From assembly GCF_000730665.1 (NCBI RefSeq), contig NZ_BBIV01000013.1, positions 62,001-126,000 on the forward strand: a stretch of 64,000 bases of DNA, written 5' to 3'. The number at the start of each line of letters is the position of its first letter. Position 1 is the stretch's first letter. A program made the position numbers and the translations under genes. Below, piece by piece: positions 26,501 through 34,758 of this stretch. Below the pieces are notes generated by a model. It did not search any database, was not told the DNA's origin, and saw only the letters and a program-made list of their open reading frames with translations. Source of the DNA: Pseudomonas plecoglossicida NBRC 103162 = DSM 15088 (GTDB lineage Bacteria; Pseudomonadota; Gammaproteobacteria; Pseudomonadales; Pseudomonadaceae).

Positions 26501-29184
26501 CGGTGAATGCGCAGCAGCTAGCGGCCTATGAATACGATGCCTACGGCCGCCTGATCAAGCAAGACAATAGCGGAAGCGTCGTGAGCTGGGGCTACTCACC
26601 CTTCTCGAATAGTGCTATTGCGACGGGGGCAGCAATCACGGGGGCAGATGGTGTTGCTACCACGCTGGGGAGTCAATCCTTGGATGCCCTGAGCCGAGTA
26701 GTTGAGCGTACGGTCAATGGTAACGCGCAGACGTTCAGTTATTCCTCGGCTTCGTTACCCGGCTTCACCGCTGAGCCTGCCGGGCCGGAGACGATGAGTG
26801 GTTATACATCCGGTTGGGATGCGCTCACCTACACCGAGACGTGCCCAGTAAGCGACAGTATTGCGGGGGACAGCGAAAATCAGTTATCGACCGTCAGCCG
26901 CTTCAGCCTGCGTGGACGTTTGTTGGAGATGACCGATATTGGCGGCAACGTAACTACCTATAAATACGATGTTGACGGGCGTATTAGCGAGACGAGTAGC
27001 GCTGTGTGCAAGTGTTCCTTCGTTTTCGCTGACGACGGTCGGCTCAAGGAAGAGACTGTCGAAGATCTGACCAACCAGCGCAGTATGAAAGTCAGTTACG
27101 CCTATGATTTGCTTGGCAATGAAACCTCTCGTACCTTCACCTGCGACGGTATGAAGGAGCACGTCGTGGAACGCACGCTCAAGAAAGACGGGCGACTTGA
27201 GAAACGCACGATCAAGATAGATGGGAAAGAAGACGGTACTGAAAATTATGAGTATGACGCTCAGGGTCGGCTAGTAAAATGGAATTCAACTGATGGCGGT
27301 TACTACTATAGAGACGGTCTTCGAGTGAATAAGCAGACGTATAGCTACGATGCGCTCGGAAACGTTGTTTCAACTCGGCCAACCCAGAATTATCACTCAT
27401 TCCCTTGGGGCCCTAAAATGGATCGTACCTTTGCTGAAGGAAAGCCAGGTCTGCTCCAGAAACAAGAGAACGAAACGTCGATAGGTAGTGACAGTCAGGG
27501 GCGCTGGACCAATAATCGCAAGAGCTACCATGCGAATGGACAAGTTGATTGCTCACAGTGGCATGGTCCAGTCTATTCGACAGGCACCACGCGCTTAAAG
27601 TTTGGCTACGATGATCTGGGTCGCCTACGTGCGCTGTTCACATTCGGGAATAATGATAGTCCACGTGGTTTCCAGTTTCACTACCGAGAGGGCAAAATTT
27701 ATGCGCGCTCACAGGTGACAACGAATAGTCACATGTGGAACGGTGTCACTCAGCGAAAAATGATCCTCCTCAATGAAAGCCCCGGTTGCTTTTTGCAGCA
27801 ATGCTGTGATTTAAAAAAAGGTACTGAGCAGCCAGCGCAATACACGTTCGAACTGCGTGATGCTACGGGTACAGTATTTGCGACGCTGAACGGAGATGGA
27901 AAGCTCCATTATCATCTTTATTCTCCCTATGGGCAGCGCTGGCGGGGTGGCGAATGGGAGGATTGGCTTGGTTTCAAAGGGGAAGTCCTGCTACCTGATG
28001 AAACCTACTACTTCGGAAGTTACAGGGCATATGATCCGAAACTTATGTCGTTCTGCAGTCCTGACAGTTGGAGCCCCTTCGGACGCGGTGGGCCGGCTGC
28101 CTATGCTTATTGTGCGGGTGACCCAGTGAACTATCACGACCCGAGCGGCCACCAGATCGTTGCGCAGTACCAGCGACAAGATGGGACGGCGGCGATGTAT
28201 AGCAAGGAATTTCGTATTGCCATGGCGATAGTGAACGTTGCAGTCGCCCCGTTTACCGGGGGAGCAAGCCTTGCCGTTGCGGTGGGGGCGACAGGCCTTG
28301 CAATGGTTTCGGCGGGCTTTGATATCGCTTCAATCCTGCTTGAAGACAGCGATCCAGAATTAGCAGGTGCATTCTCAGTGCTTGGGTTCGGCTTCGGTTT
28401 AGCAAGTATGGGGGCAGGGTTGGCGGAGGGGCCAGGTCGTATAGCGAATAACGGCGCTCGCCCGAGCACAGCGGCTGTTGTAAGTAAAAGAATGGGGGGG
28501 GAGTCAGGATTCCAAACGTTGAGCGATGATTTTAGATATTTTTATGATGTGCACAAGGGGAAGCCGCGGATCGTGCTGGAGGGACATGGGTTGCCCGGTA
28601 TCATACAAGTTGAAGGTAAGTTGCTTGATGCGAAAGGTCTGTTGAAATATCTTGATGCGAAGGGTGTGAAATACAAGGGTATGGAGTTTAAATTGCATGT
28701 TTGCCACTCGGCCGACTTCTATGATGCCGGCTATAATAGTCTTGCCGGAGACCTTCACTTAAAGTTAGGCGTGACCGTGAAAGGCTATGAAGGGGAGCTT
28801 GAATTGGCAGGGTTGGTGGGGAAGTATAATTATACGGATCCACATGCGTTCGGGAATGCTACTACTACAAAGTATCATCTTGATAGGCCGTTTGAAGAGT
28901 ATGTTATGCGGAAAGGGCGGGACGTTGGTGTCGCTCACTTACAGCCAAGAAAATTGGACTGGGTGTATCCTGAGAGCGGCAACCCATTCTTGAAGCAGTA
29001 TGAGTACTGGAAGCCGGTAACTTACCATGCCAATTTGCTTGACCCGTCAAACCCATTAAGGCGTGTACGCCAGTACACACCGGAGATGCTTATGAAGAGG
29101 TTTAAAAAGAACCCCTTGATTTATGCAGATCCGTATGCGGCACCTGGCAGTCCTCCGCGACTCACCGAGGGTGAACTGTGTTGA
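23551..29184 (+). CDS. Rhs/YD-repeat polymorphic toxin-like protein with C80-like C-terminal domain
   Basis: A 1877-residue protein from ATG 23551 (AAGGAG at 23540-23545). An N-terminal beta-rich region (GLGTITVNPMTGDGQFKLP) precedes degenerate YD repeats to about residue 1480 (YEYDAYGRLIKQDN, YKYDVDGRISET, YEYDAQGRLVKW, FGYDDLGRLRAL). The Rhs core follows (YYFGSYRAYDPKLMSFCSPD, AYAYCAGDPVNYHDPSG, to ~1531). The ~345-residue variable tail has a hydrophobic stretch (~1552-1597). It then has LEGHG with His1679 and FKLHVCHSAD with Cys1718, resembling the cysteine protease domain of MARTX and TcdB toxins. No signal peptide, PAAR or TcB-type SpvB domain is seen, and no immunity gene follows. GC content is clearly below its neighbours. 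Confidence 0.8.
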   Translation: MATSKDTAHGTSPVKSCEGLYTKLPGLGTITVNPMTGDGQFKLPIANLGSADGGAFFELALTSACNNPVLHLIPIGTWSQSFKLSGGADDPRIDMDYELDFDEVMHPDGRSIKAHLNNKGRTDGSDFVLDAVTFAKARTEYAIQQQRGSREATEAELENMTDAELKAHQEKYSHFKEIDNKTVGLIAKNGVVYEFECWGTGRPHSISNMLLTRVAQPRARALTFSWKNQNSDKPRLASINDGLGDLLSVTWTSDKKFQLAVYPNTPRAMTYDVSLKDNAWEIEVEGDDPLAENQVYRIDTTAGKINGIELKTKYGTFNNVDKVRVDQEVLTYKEGKILRHEIAMADKLDSSAHEYTYQTEKTTVVAKHGAEEVAKRTLEYKEGMQVAEENVVKGVTTRRRFSTEMDEKQGRITFTTSSKVGDNSEQKSEITLDALGNLVKLIEGDQIIEWSYFNNYRNFEVREWRVARAEKNIAAYIYRTLFGVINTDVAPIVFGSNSGLTSSVFSYSSVLSSVAACDYAKASFNLPVEINYPGDFDGLSVHVESQKVSRVVNGKPKVVQVTYFGYEKLPCKPRDGVSRSHIVVPTKKLTVLNPEIEDVDLTEIQHGLAKKGAADWFSLLDKQIDKAQSDDEKDAYKAQKSFLEESLKAQSKLNSKGFKLKNLNATNIQVEELTYYTDEESPAFGNVKSQTSYLIDKDGKEVEKSRKRTSIEHAADAEDKREHAITIKVKADKIELVSSQKRAGVDEHILQTQDSDGLQTHWVYGKNGLVASEQHKLGHVETAKIVYSTDLLDSGLMRYQVSDSESGDGLRVTFDGLGRECEVYRSRDGKAWLLWSQVSYDSKGRTSKSTEYDYDGVGKRLSSHETSWAFDKTKKNCTITKILRGGDNKEIGRSSQVVASTDEGLSVTRGTLKTLRKLDVTSKSLTVIESNSDGKASQVERTVAFNAAGLPTSLKITSGLDKQRKVLFESANNYNAEGLLESQTVNAQQLAAYEYDAYGRLIKQDNSGSVVSWGYSPFSNSAIATGAAITGADGVATTLGSQSLDALSRVVERTVNGNAQTFSYSSASLPGFTAEPAGPETMSGYTSGWDALTYTETCPVSDSIAGDSENQLSTVSRFSLRGRLLEMTDIGGNVTTYKYDVDGRISETSSAVCKCSFVFADDGRLKEETVEDLTNQRSMKVSYAYDLLGNETSRTFTCDGMKEHVVERTLKKDGRLEKRTIKIDGKEDGTENYEYDAQGRLVKWNSTDGGYYYRDGLRVNKQTYSYDALGNVVSTRPTQNYHSFPWGPKMDRTFAEGKPGLLQKQENETSIGSDSQGRWTNNRKSYHANGQVDCSQWHGPVYSTGTTRLKFGYDDLGRLRALFTFGNNDSPRGFQFHYREGKIYARSQVTTNSHMWNGVTQRKMILLNESPGCFLQQCCDLKKGTEQPAQYTFELRDATGTVFATLNGDGKLHYHLYSPYGQRWRGGEWEDWLGFKGEVLLPDETYYFGSYRAYDPKLMSFCSPDSWSPFGRGGPAAYAYCAGDPVNYHDPSGHQIVAQYQRQDGTAAMYSKEFRIAMAIVNVAVAPFTGGASLAVAVGATGLAMVSAGFDIASILLEDSDPELAGAFSVLGFGFGLASMGAGLAEGPGRIANNGARPSTAAVVSKRMGGESGFQTLSDDFRYFYDVHKGKPRIVLEGHGLPGIIQVEGKLLDAKGLLKYLDAKGVKYKGMEFKLHVCHSADFYDAGYNSLAGDLHLKLGVTVKGYEGELELAGLVGKYNYTDPHAFGNATTTKYHLDRPFEEYVMRKGRDVGVAHLQPRKLDWVYPESGNPFLKQYEYWKPVTYHANLLDPSNPLRRVRQYTPEMLMKRFKKNPLIYADPYAAPGSPPRLTEGELC

Positions 29185-29236
29185 CAAGAGGGTCGCCGCG
29201 TCATCTGAAGATGCAAAACTGGACTAGATTTTGATT

Positions 29237-29295
29237 CAGGCTTGGGTTTGCACTTCAGCGAGCGCACCGGGATGACGGGGTTGCGTTCGATATCG
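29237..29295 (-). mobile_element. fragment of the same IS5-family transposase, inverted
   Basis: Read on the minus strand, this stretch aligns to 23099-23156 of the IS remnant upstream of the Rhs gene. About 48 of 58 positions match, with one 1-nt indel. The encoded NPVIPVRSLKCKPKP corresponds to QPVIPMRSMKRNPKP. It is too short to be an element by itself. Confidence 0.7.
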
Positions 29296-29310
29296 GAGGG
29301 CGCTGCGCAA

Positions 29311-29338
29311 CCCCATCGCCGGCTTGCCGGCGATGGGG
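29311..29338. repeat. REP hairpin after the chemoreceptor gene
   Basis: CCCCATCGCCGGC / GCCGGCGATGGGG, a perfect 13-bp stem with a TT centre, lies 6 bp past the chemoreceptor stop. It is of the REP type and could help end either converging transcript. Confidence 0.75.
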
Positions 29339-29344
29339 CTCAAC

Positions 29345-31231
29345 TCAGATCCGGAAGCTGCCCACCAATTGCTTCAGGCGCCCAGCCTGCTGCGCCAGCG
29401 CATCGCAATGCTGCAGCGTCTGGTTGAGGTTCTCTACCCCTTGCTGGTTCAGCGCATTGATCTGGGTGATGTCCAGGTTCAGGCTCCCGACCACCGCGGT
29501 CTGCTCTTCGGTGGCTGTCGCCACCGACTGGTTCATGCCGTCGATCTCGCCAATGCGCTGGGTCACGCTGGCCAGCCGCTCGCCGGCCTGGTTGGCCACC
29601 TGCACGGTCTGTTCGCTGGAGACCTGGCTGGTGTTCATGGTGTGCACGGCCTCGCGCGAGCCCACCTGCAGGCTGGTGATCATGCGGTGGATCTCCTCGG
29701 CCGACTCCTGGGTACGGTGCGCCAGGTTGCGCACTTCATCGGCGACCACGGCGAACCCGCGCCCGGCCTCGCCCGCCCGGGCGGCCTCGATGGCGGCGTT
29801 GAGCGCCAGCAGGTTGGTCTGCTGGGAAATGCCCTTGATCACGTCGAGGATCTTGCCGATGTCGTCGGTGCTGGCATTGAGCGTTTCGATTTGCGCGCAG
29901 GATTCGCTGATGCGTTGCGACAGGGCGGTCATGGCACTGATCGCTTCCTCGACGACCGCTCGGCCACCGTGGGCCTGTTCGCTGGCGCCGCTGGCATGCT
30001 GCGAAGCATCTGCGGCATTGCGGGCGATCTCCTGGGTGGCGGCGCCCAGTTCGTTGATCGCGGCGGCCACGCTGTTGGTGCGCATGCTCTGCTCTTCGGA
30101 ACCGATGATCGAGGCATTGGAAGCGTTGACCACTTTTTCCGAAAGGTCATGCACCAGGCGCGTGGCCGAGGACACTTCGCTGATCGAGGTATGGATGCGC
30201 TCGACGAAATGGTTGAACGAGGTGGCCAGTTCACCGAACTCGTCCTTGTGCACCACCTCCAGGCGGCGGGTCAGGTCGCCTTCACCTTCGGCGATGTCAC
30301 GCATGGCGCGGCCCATGGTGGTCAGCGGGCGCATCAGCACCGGGATCAGCAGGCCCAGCACGACGGCAATGGCGGCCACGGCGATGAGCATGGCGATGAT
30401 CGCCGAAGTGCGGAACTGGCCGATGGCGGCGTAGGCCTTGTCCTTGTCGATCGACAGGCCGATGTACCACTTCGCCGAGGGCAGGCCGGCCACCGGGGCG
30501 AAGGAAATCAACCGGTCCTGGCCGTCGAGCACCACGTCCTGCATCCCCGAGGTCACCCGCAGGCCGCTGCCAGGGTAAATGTCCTTGAGGTTTTTCATCA
30601 GCTGGTCCTTGTCGGGGCTGACGATCACCTGGCCGTCGCTGTCGGTGAGGAAGGCGTGGCCGATGCCGCCGAAGTCCACCGAATTGATGATCTGCACCAG
30701 GGTGTCGAGGGTCAGGTCACCGCCGACCACGCCGATCAGTTCGCCGCTGGCCTTGCTTTTCACCGGCGTGGCGATGGTCACCATCATGCCACCGAGCGCA
30801 CCCTGGTAAGGCGCGGTGAGCACGGTCTGCCCGGCACTCGTGGCGCTGGCGTACCAGGGCCGCTGGCGCGGATCGTAACCGGCGGGCATCTGCGTGTCGG
30901 GGCGCTGGGTGAACGTGCCATTGGCCTGGCCAAGGTAGGTGAACAGGAAGTTTCGCGTATAGGAAGGCTGCTCGATCAGCCCGCCCAAGGTATCGCCCGG
31001 CCCTTGTGTGGCGATGTCCTGGGCCAGGTTTTCCAGCACCAGGATGCGCCCGCTCATCCAGTTCTGCACGCTGCTGGCGGTCAGCGCACCGGCCTGCTGG
31101 ACCGACGCTTCGATGTTCTGGCGCAGGGTGTTGCGTTGCAGGTAATCGTTGTAGAGGGTGAACAAGGCAAATGCCAGCACCACGACGCCGCAGGCGCTGA
31201 GCAGGATCTTGTGGCGAAATTTCAGCTTCAT
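29345..31231 (-). CDS. methyl-accepting chemotaxis protein with dCache sensor domain
   Basis: A 628-residue chemoreceptor. TM1 (~residues 9-28) and TM2 (~280-305) flank a ~250-residue periplasmic dCache domain. A HAMP domain and the MCP signalling hairpin follow ([21 protein letters not shown]). The membrane-distal pocket has Tyr119, Arg124, Trp126 and Tyr127 in YDPRQRPWY, the front half of the amine-binding dCache motif of PctA-like receptors. The following segment reads PYQGALGG and lacks the Asp expected there. It therefore belongs to the PctA/McpA-like group, but an alpha-amino-acid ligand is not assured. It is transcribed alone. Confidence 0.88.
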   Translation of the reverse strand: MKLKFRHKILLSACGVVVLAFALFTLYNDYLQRNTLRQNIEASVQQAGALTASSVQNWMSGRILVLENLAQDIATQGPGDTLGGLIEQPSYTRNFLFTYLGQANGTFTQRPDTQMPAGYDPRQRPWYASATSAGQTVLTAPYQGALGGMMVTIATPVKSKASGELIGVVGGDLTLDTLVQIINSVDFGGIGHAFLTDSDGQVIVSPDKDQLMKNLKDIYPGSGLRVTSGMQDVVLDGQDRLISFAPVAGLPSAKWYIGLSIDKDKAYAAIGQFRTSAIIAMLIAVAAIAVVLGLLIPVLMRPLTTMGRAMRDIAEGEGDLTRRLEVVHKDEFGELATSFNHFVERIHTSISEVSSATRLVHDLSEKVVNASNASIIGSEEQSMRTNSVAAAINELGAATQEIARNAADASQHASGASEQAHGGRAVVEEAISAMTALSQRISESCAQIETLNASTDDIGKILDVIKGISQQTNLLALNAAIEAARAGEAGRGFAVVADEVRNLAHRTQESAEEIHRMITSLQVGSREAVHTMNTSQVSSEQTVQVANQAGERLASVTQRIGEIDGMNQSVATATEEQTAVVGSLNLDITQINALNQQGVENLNQTLQHCDALAQQAGRLKQLVGSFRI

Positions 31232-31373
31232 GTTTCGAGACCTTGAGCCATGGAGGGGAGGGTGCCACGCGCTCGTGACGCAGCGGCGGGACCTGTCTCC
31301 TGAGCTATCGGCTGACGGTGTAAAACATTGAATATCTGAGCATTGTCTTGGGGGAATTACGACGGACGGCAGC

Positions 31374-32252
31374 CTACCGGGCGGCTAGCAGTTCGATCAG
31401 CAGGCGCGCGGCCTGGCGCAGCGGTTGTTGCTTGCGCCAGAAGGCGTGCACGGGCAACTGCAGTTCGTTGCGGGTGTTGCGAAACGCCAGGCGCACCAGC
31501 CGCCCGCTGTCGATCAGTGGCGCGACTCGGGCCAGTGGCAGGTCACCCCAGCCCAGGCCGGCCTCGACCATCTGCAGGGCCAGGTCGAAGCTGTCGGTGG
31601 TCCAGTGCGTGGCGCCGATCAGCGCACGCGGATCGAGCAGGGGCAAGTCGCGGCTGCGCACCAGGATCTGACGCACTTGGATCAGGTCTTCCAGGTATTG
31701 GATGCGGCCCTCGTGCACGGCCGGGTGGCTGGGCGCCAGGGTCGCCACCAGCGATTCCATGCCGATGTGCTGGAAGCCGCGCCGGGCATCGACCTGCAGG
31801 CCGGCGAAGGCCAGGCACAGGTCGGCGCGGCCGCTGTCGAGCAGGTGCAAGGCCTGCTCCTGAGGGGCGCTGAGCAGCTCGATGTCCAGCAGGGCGAAGC
31901 GCTCGCCGAGGGTGGCAATGGCGGCCAGCAGCGGGCGGTGGTCGATGTCGGGGACCACCGCCAGGGTCAGGCAGCTCTCCAGCCCTTGGGACAGCTCCAG
32001 GGCGTGTACCTGCAACAGCCCCAGCTGTTCGGCGATCAGCCGTGCGTGGGGTTCGAGCGCCAGCGCCTGGGCAGTGGCGCGGACCTCCCGCGGGCCACGC
32101 TCGAACAGGGTGTAGCCCAGCTCTGCCTCAAGGTTGCCGATCGCCATGCTCACCGCCGATGGCACACGCTGCAAGGCGCGCGCGGCGGCGGAAAACGAGC
32201 CGTGGTCGAGTACCGCAAGAAACAGCTGGATATTGTCGCTGGAAAAGTTCAT
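31374..32252 (-). CDS. LysR family regulator, divergent from the PACE efflux gene
   Basis: A 292-residue LysR-type regulator. The N-terminal winged helix is standard ([41 protein letters not shown]), followed by the two-lobed ligand domain ([10 protein letters not shown]... to [12 protein letters not shown]). It is divergent from the PACE transporter with a 102-bp gap. In Acinetobacter a LysR regulator (AceR) activates the adjacent PACE pump gene aceI, so a local activator role is the natural inference. The inducing ligand is unknown. Confidence 0.87.
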   Translation of the reverse strand: MNFSSDNIQLFLAVLDHGSFSAAARALQRVPSAVSMAIGNLEAELGYTLFERGPREVRATAQALALEPHARLIAEQLGLLQVHALELSQGLESCLTLAVVPDIDHRPLLAAIATLGERFALLDIELLSAPQEQALHLLDSGRADLCLAFAGLQVDARRGFQHIGMESLVATLAPSHPAVHEGRIQYLEDLIQVRQILVRSRDLPLLDPRALIGATHWTTDSFDLALQMVEAGLGWGDLPLARVAPLIDSGRLVRLAFRNTRNELQLPVHAFWRKQQPLRQAARLLIELLAAR

Positions 32253-32354
32253 GGCAGCCTCCTGTCAGCAAATCTGATAGCTGCCGACTTTTTCTGTCAA
32301 GAACATTGAAGCATCCTTGCGCCCCTTCGCTTTTCGCCATACGAGGTCGTCCCG

Positions 32355-32783
32355 GTGCAGGGAGTCAAACGCAAACTGGTCTATGTGACCTTCTATGAAC
32401 TGATCGGCCTGTGCATGTCGACGCTGGGGCTGGCCTACCTGTCGGACACCCAGGCCTCGCACACCGGGCCCCTGGCGGTAATGATCACCACCATCGCCAT
32501 GCTCTGGAACCTGATCTACAACAGCCTGTTCGAATGCTGGGAAAGCCGCCAGGCCAAACGCGGGCGCAGCGTGGCGCGGCGGGTGGCGCATGCCATCGGC
32601 TTCCAGCTTACCTTGGTGGTGTATCTGATTCCGCTGATTGCCTGGTGGTTGGGCATGAGCCTGGTCGAGGCGTTTCTGGTGGACCTGGCGTTCATCATCC
32701 TGGTGCCTTGTTACACCTTTGCCTATAACTGGGCGTTTGACCGGATCTTTGGTTTGCCCAAGTCGGCGCTGGCCGCGGCTTGA
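32355..32783 (+). CDS. PACE family efflux transporter (AceI-like)
   Basis: A 142-residue protein with four helices made of two tandem bacterial-transmembrane-pair domains, as in AceI (144 aa). The start is GTG 32355. Helix 1 carries FYELIGL, whose Glu corresponds to the essential Glu15 of AceI, and the repeat has WNLIYNSLFE and AYNWAFDRIFG, the paired family motifs. PACE pumps export chlorhexidine, related biocides and short-chain diamines by proton antiport. The divergent LysR regulator supports the assignment. Confidence 0.87.
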   Translation: MQGVKRKLVYVTFYELIGLCMSTLGLAYLSDTQASHTGPLAVMITTIAMLWNLIYNSLFECWESRQAKRGRSVARRVAHAIGFQLTLVVYLIPLIAWWLGMSLVEAFLVDLAFIILVPCYTFAYNWAFDRIFGLPKSALAAA

Positions 32784-32822
32784 GGGTGACGGTACTGGCC
32801 CTATCGCCGGCAAGATCAACCT

Positions 32823-33884
32823 CTAGGGCGGTATGCGAATCAACAGCGGCTCTTGCCGCGGCGCCTGCGCCTGAGGGGTCTCCGGCTCCTCGGGGTGCGG
32901 CGCACTGGCCAGCAGGCTGTCCTCGACCTGCCCCGACAGGTAGTACACCCCCGCCATGGCGCCGCTCTGGCGGTTCTCCATCAACTCCCGCCATTCCTGG
33001 TTGAGCGCCACGTTGAGGATCACCCGCAACTGCTCGACCATCTGCGGCTGCTCGCGGTCATGGCTGATGATCCCGTACCCTGTCGCCGCGATCGAGATCA
33101 TCGCCCCCGCCACCTTGCCCACGGCACTCGCCACGGCGCTGGCGATGCCGCGCGGGGCCAGGGTGGCACCGAGTTTCTCGCTGGCGCTTGTGGCCACCGA
33201 CGACAGGCCTGCGTCGGTCTTGCCAGGTCCTTTGGCGGCTTGCCGGTGCAAGTGGTCGCGCAGGGCCAGCCAGGCCGGTTGCTGCTCGAGGGGTTTGGCC
33301 CGCAACAGTTGGTAGAGACTGGCATTGCGCGCCGGTGGCGGCCCCAGGTGGATGGCCGGGATGCGGTTCAGGCGCTGGCTGAGCTGGTCGGGCGCGGCGT
33401 TGTAGCGCTGGATGATCGCCGGCAGCTGTTGGCCGAACAACTGCAGGTAGAGTTCGCTGGCACGGTCGCGGATGCCTTCGGGGTTGATCTGTTCGGCGAC
33501 CGGCTCGATGACCCGTTCGTGGTACTGCTCCTGCAGGTACAGGGCCAGGCGTTTTTCCGCAGACTCGCGGCCTTCACCGCTGTCGAGCTTGTACCAGGCG
33601 ACCTTGAGGGTGAGCCATTGCTGGGTCCAGTAACCGGTGAACCACGGGATGAAGTCGCTTTCCGTGCGTTGCTGGACCTGCTCCTTCCACACCCGCATCG
33701 AGCGTCGCGCATAGTCGTTGGCAGAGCCTGCGGCGCCGACCGAGGCGTCGATCAGCTCCTGATCGATGCGTTGCCAGGCGGCGGGGTCGAGCACGGCAGG
33801 TGGCGGCGGGGGGGCGGGGCGTTTGCCGGCGCAGCCGGCGAGGGCCAGCAGGAGGCAGAGCAGGATGGGGATGCGCAGGGTCAC
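32823..33884 (-). CDS. uncharacterised lipoprotein
   Basis: A 353-residue precursor. GTG 33882-33884 is chosen as start because GGGAGG lies 7 nt upstream; the frame is open further but the extra sequence is not signal-like. The signal peptide LRIPILLCLLLALAGC has a lipobox with Cys about residue 17, followed by a Pro-rich linker. The body is mostly helical (YARRSMRVWKEQVQQRTESDF, WFTGYWTQQWLTLKVAWY). A Gly/Ala-rich segment follows (ASAVASAVGKVAGAMISIAATGYGI) that could contact a membrane. I do not recognise the family. No partner gene is adjacent, and it converges with the PACE gene. Confidence 0.7.
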   Translation of the reverse strand: MTLRIPILLCLLLALAGCAGKRPAPPPPPAVLDPAAWQRIDQELIDASVGAAGSANDYARRSMRVWKEQVQQRTESDFIPWFTGYWTQQWLTLKVAWYKLDSGEGRESAEKRLALYLQEQYHERVIEPVAEQINPEGIRDRASELYLQLFGQQLPAIIQRYNAAPDQLSQRLNRIPAIHLGPPPARNASLYQLLRAKPLEQQPAWLALRDHLHRQAAKGPGKTDAGLSSVATSASEKLGATLAPRGIASAVASAVGKVAGAMISIAATGYGIISHDREQPQMVEQLRVILNVALNQEWRELMENRQSGAMAGVYYLSGQVEDSLLASAPHPEEPETPQAQAPRQEPLLIRIPP

Positions 33885-33958
33885 TCGGCTGCCTCCCAGG
33901 GGTAGAGGCTGGGTAGTACTTCGAGTATAGGGCGCGGCCAAGGGGACTGCGCTGCAGT

Positions 33959-34044
33959 CCATCGCCGGCGAGCCGGCTCCCACAGGGACCCCGCAGGCTT
34001 CAAGTTCTGTGTAGTCCCTGTGGAAGCCGGCTTGCCGGCGATGG
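33959..34044. repeat. REP element pair (inverted)
   Basis: 33959-33988 and 34015-34044 are facing copies of the REP core (ATCGCCGGCGAGCCGGCTCC and its near reverse complement). They sit between the lipoprotein promoter and the end of the first GntR gene. Confidence 0.85.
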
Positions 34045-34061
34045 CCGCGCAGCGGCCGCTG

Positions 34062-34742
34062 TCACTCCAGCTCCAGCTTTTCTTCCAGACGGTCCAGGTG
34101 CTCATGCATCAACGCCAGCGCCGCCGCCTCGTCACCGGCCTCTACCGCATCGATGATCGCGGCATGTTCCTGCCAGGCGCAGTGATCGCAGCAGGGCGAC
34201 TCATAGCGGGCGATGATCAACGAGGTCATCGGCACCAGCCCATTGAGGAACCTGGCCAACGGCGCGTTGGCGGCCACCTGGGCGAGCTTGAGGTGGAACT
34301 CGCCGCCCAGCCGGATCGCCGCGCAGCGCTCGCCACGTTGGTGATGCTGGCGCTCGCGCTCCACCAGCTGGCGCAGCTGGCGTACCTGCGCGGGGCGTGC
34401 GCGCCGGGCCGCCAGGCTGATCAAGGTGGTCTCGGCCAGGCGCCGGGCACTGAGTACCTGGCGAGCCTGCTGCGGGTCTGGCGCGGCCAGGTGCGCGGTT
34501 TGACTGGGGCGTTGCACCACCACCTGCTGGTCCGACAGGCGCCCGAGCACCCGGCGGATCACCGTGCGGCTGACCCCGAAGGCGTTGCCCAGTGCCTGTT
34601 CGGGCAGCAGGCTGCCAGGCGGCAGGCGTTGTTCGAGGATGGCGTCGAACAGGCGTGGGTAGATCTGTTCGGCCGACAGGCGGGTTTCGCCAGCGGCGAG
34701 CAGGGCAGGCAGGCGGGGGGCGGCGTGGGCGCAGGCGGTCAT
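34062..34742 (-). CDS. GntR family regulator (FCD type), second gene of the pair
   Basis: A 226-residue regulator with an N-terminal winged helix (EQALGNAFGVSRTVIRRVLG) and an all-helical FCD ligand domain (ARRLAETTLISLAARR, HLKLAQVAANAPLARFLN, WQEHAAIIDAVEAGDEAAAL). The conserved acid and His residues expected for metal and carboxylate binding are present (FHLKLA, EHAAI). It begins 16 bp after the stop of the other GntR gene on the same strand, so both are probably cotranscribed with the DctA-like carrier. Two FCD regulators in series is unusual. Confidence 0.85.
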   Translation of the reverse strand: MTACAHAAPRLPALLAAGETRLSAEQIYPRLFDAILEQRLPPGSLLPEQALGNAFGVSRTVIRRVLGRLSDQQVVVQRPSQTAHLAAPDPQQARQVLSARRLAETTLISLAARRARPAQVRQLRQLVERERQHHQRGERCAAIRLGGEFHLKLAQVAANAPLARFLNGLVPMTSLIIARYESPCCDHCAWQEHAAIIDAVEAGDEAAALALMHEHLDRLEEKLELE

Positions 34743-34758
34743 GGTCGCTCTCCTTGGT

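Noticed and set aside
29324..31246. 640-codon plus-strand frame opposite the chemoreceptor
   Set aside because: His/Gly/Arg-rich shadow; the minus strand encodes a complete MCP.
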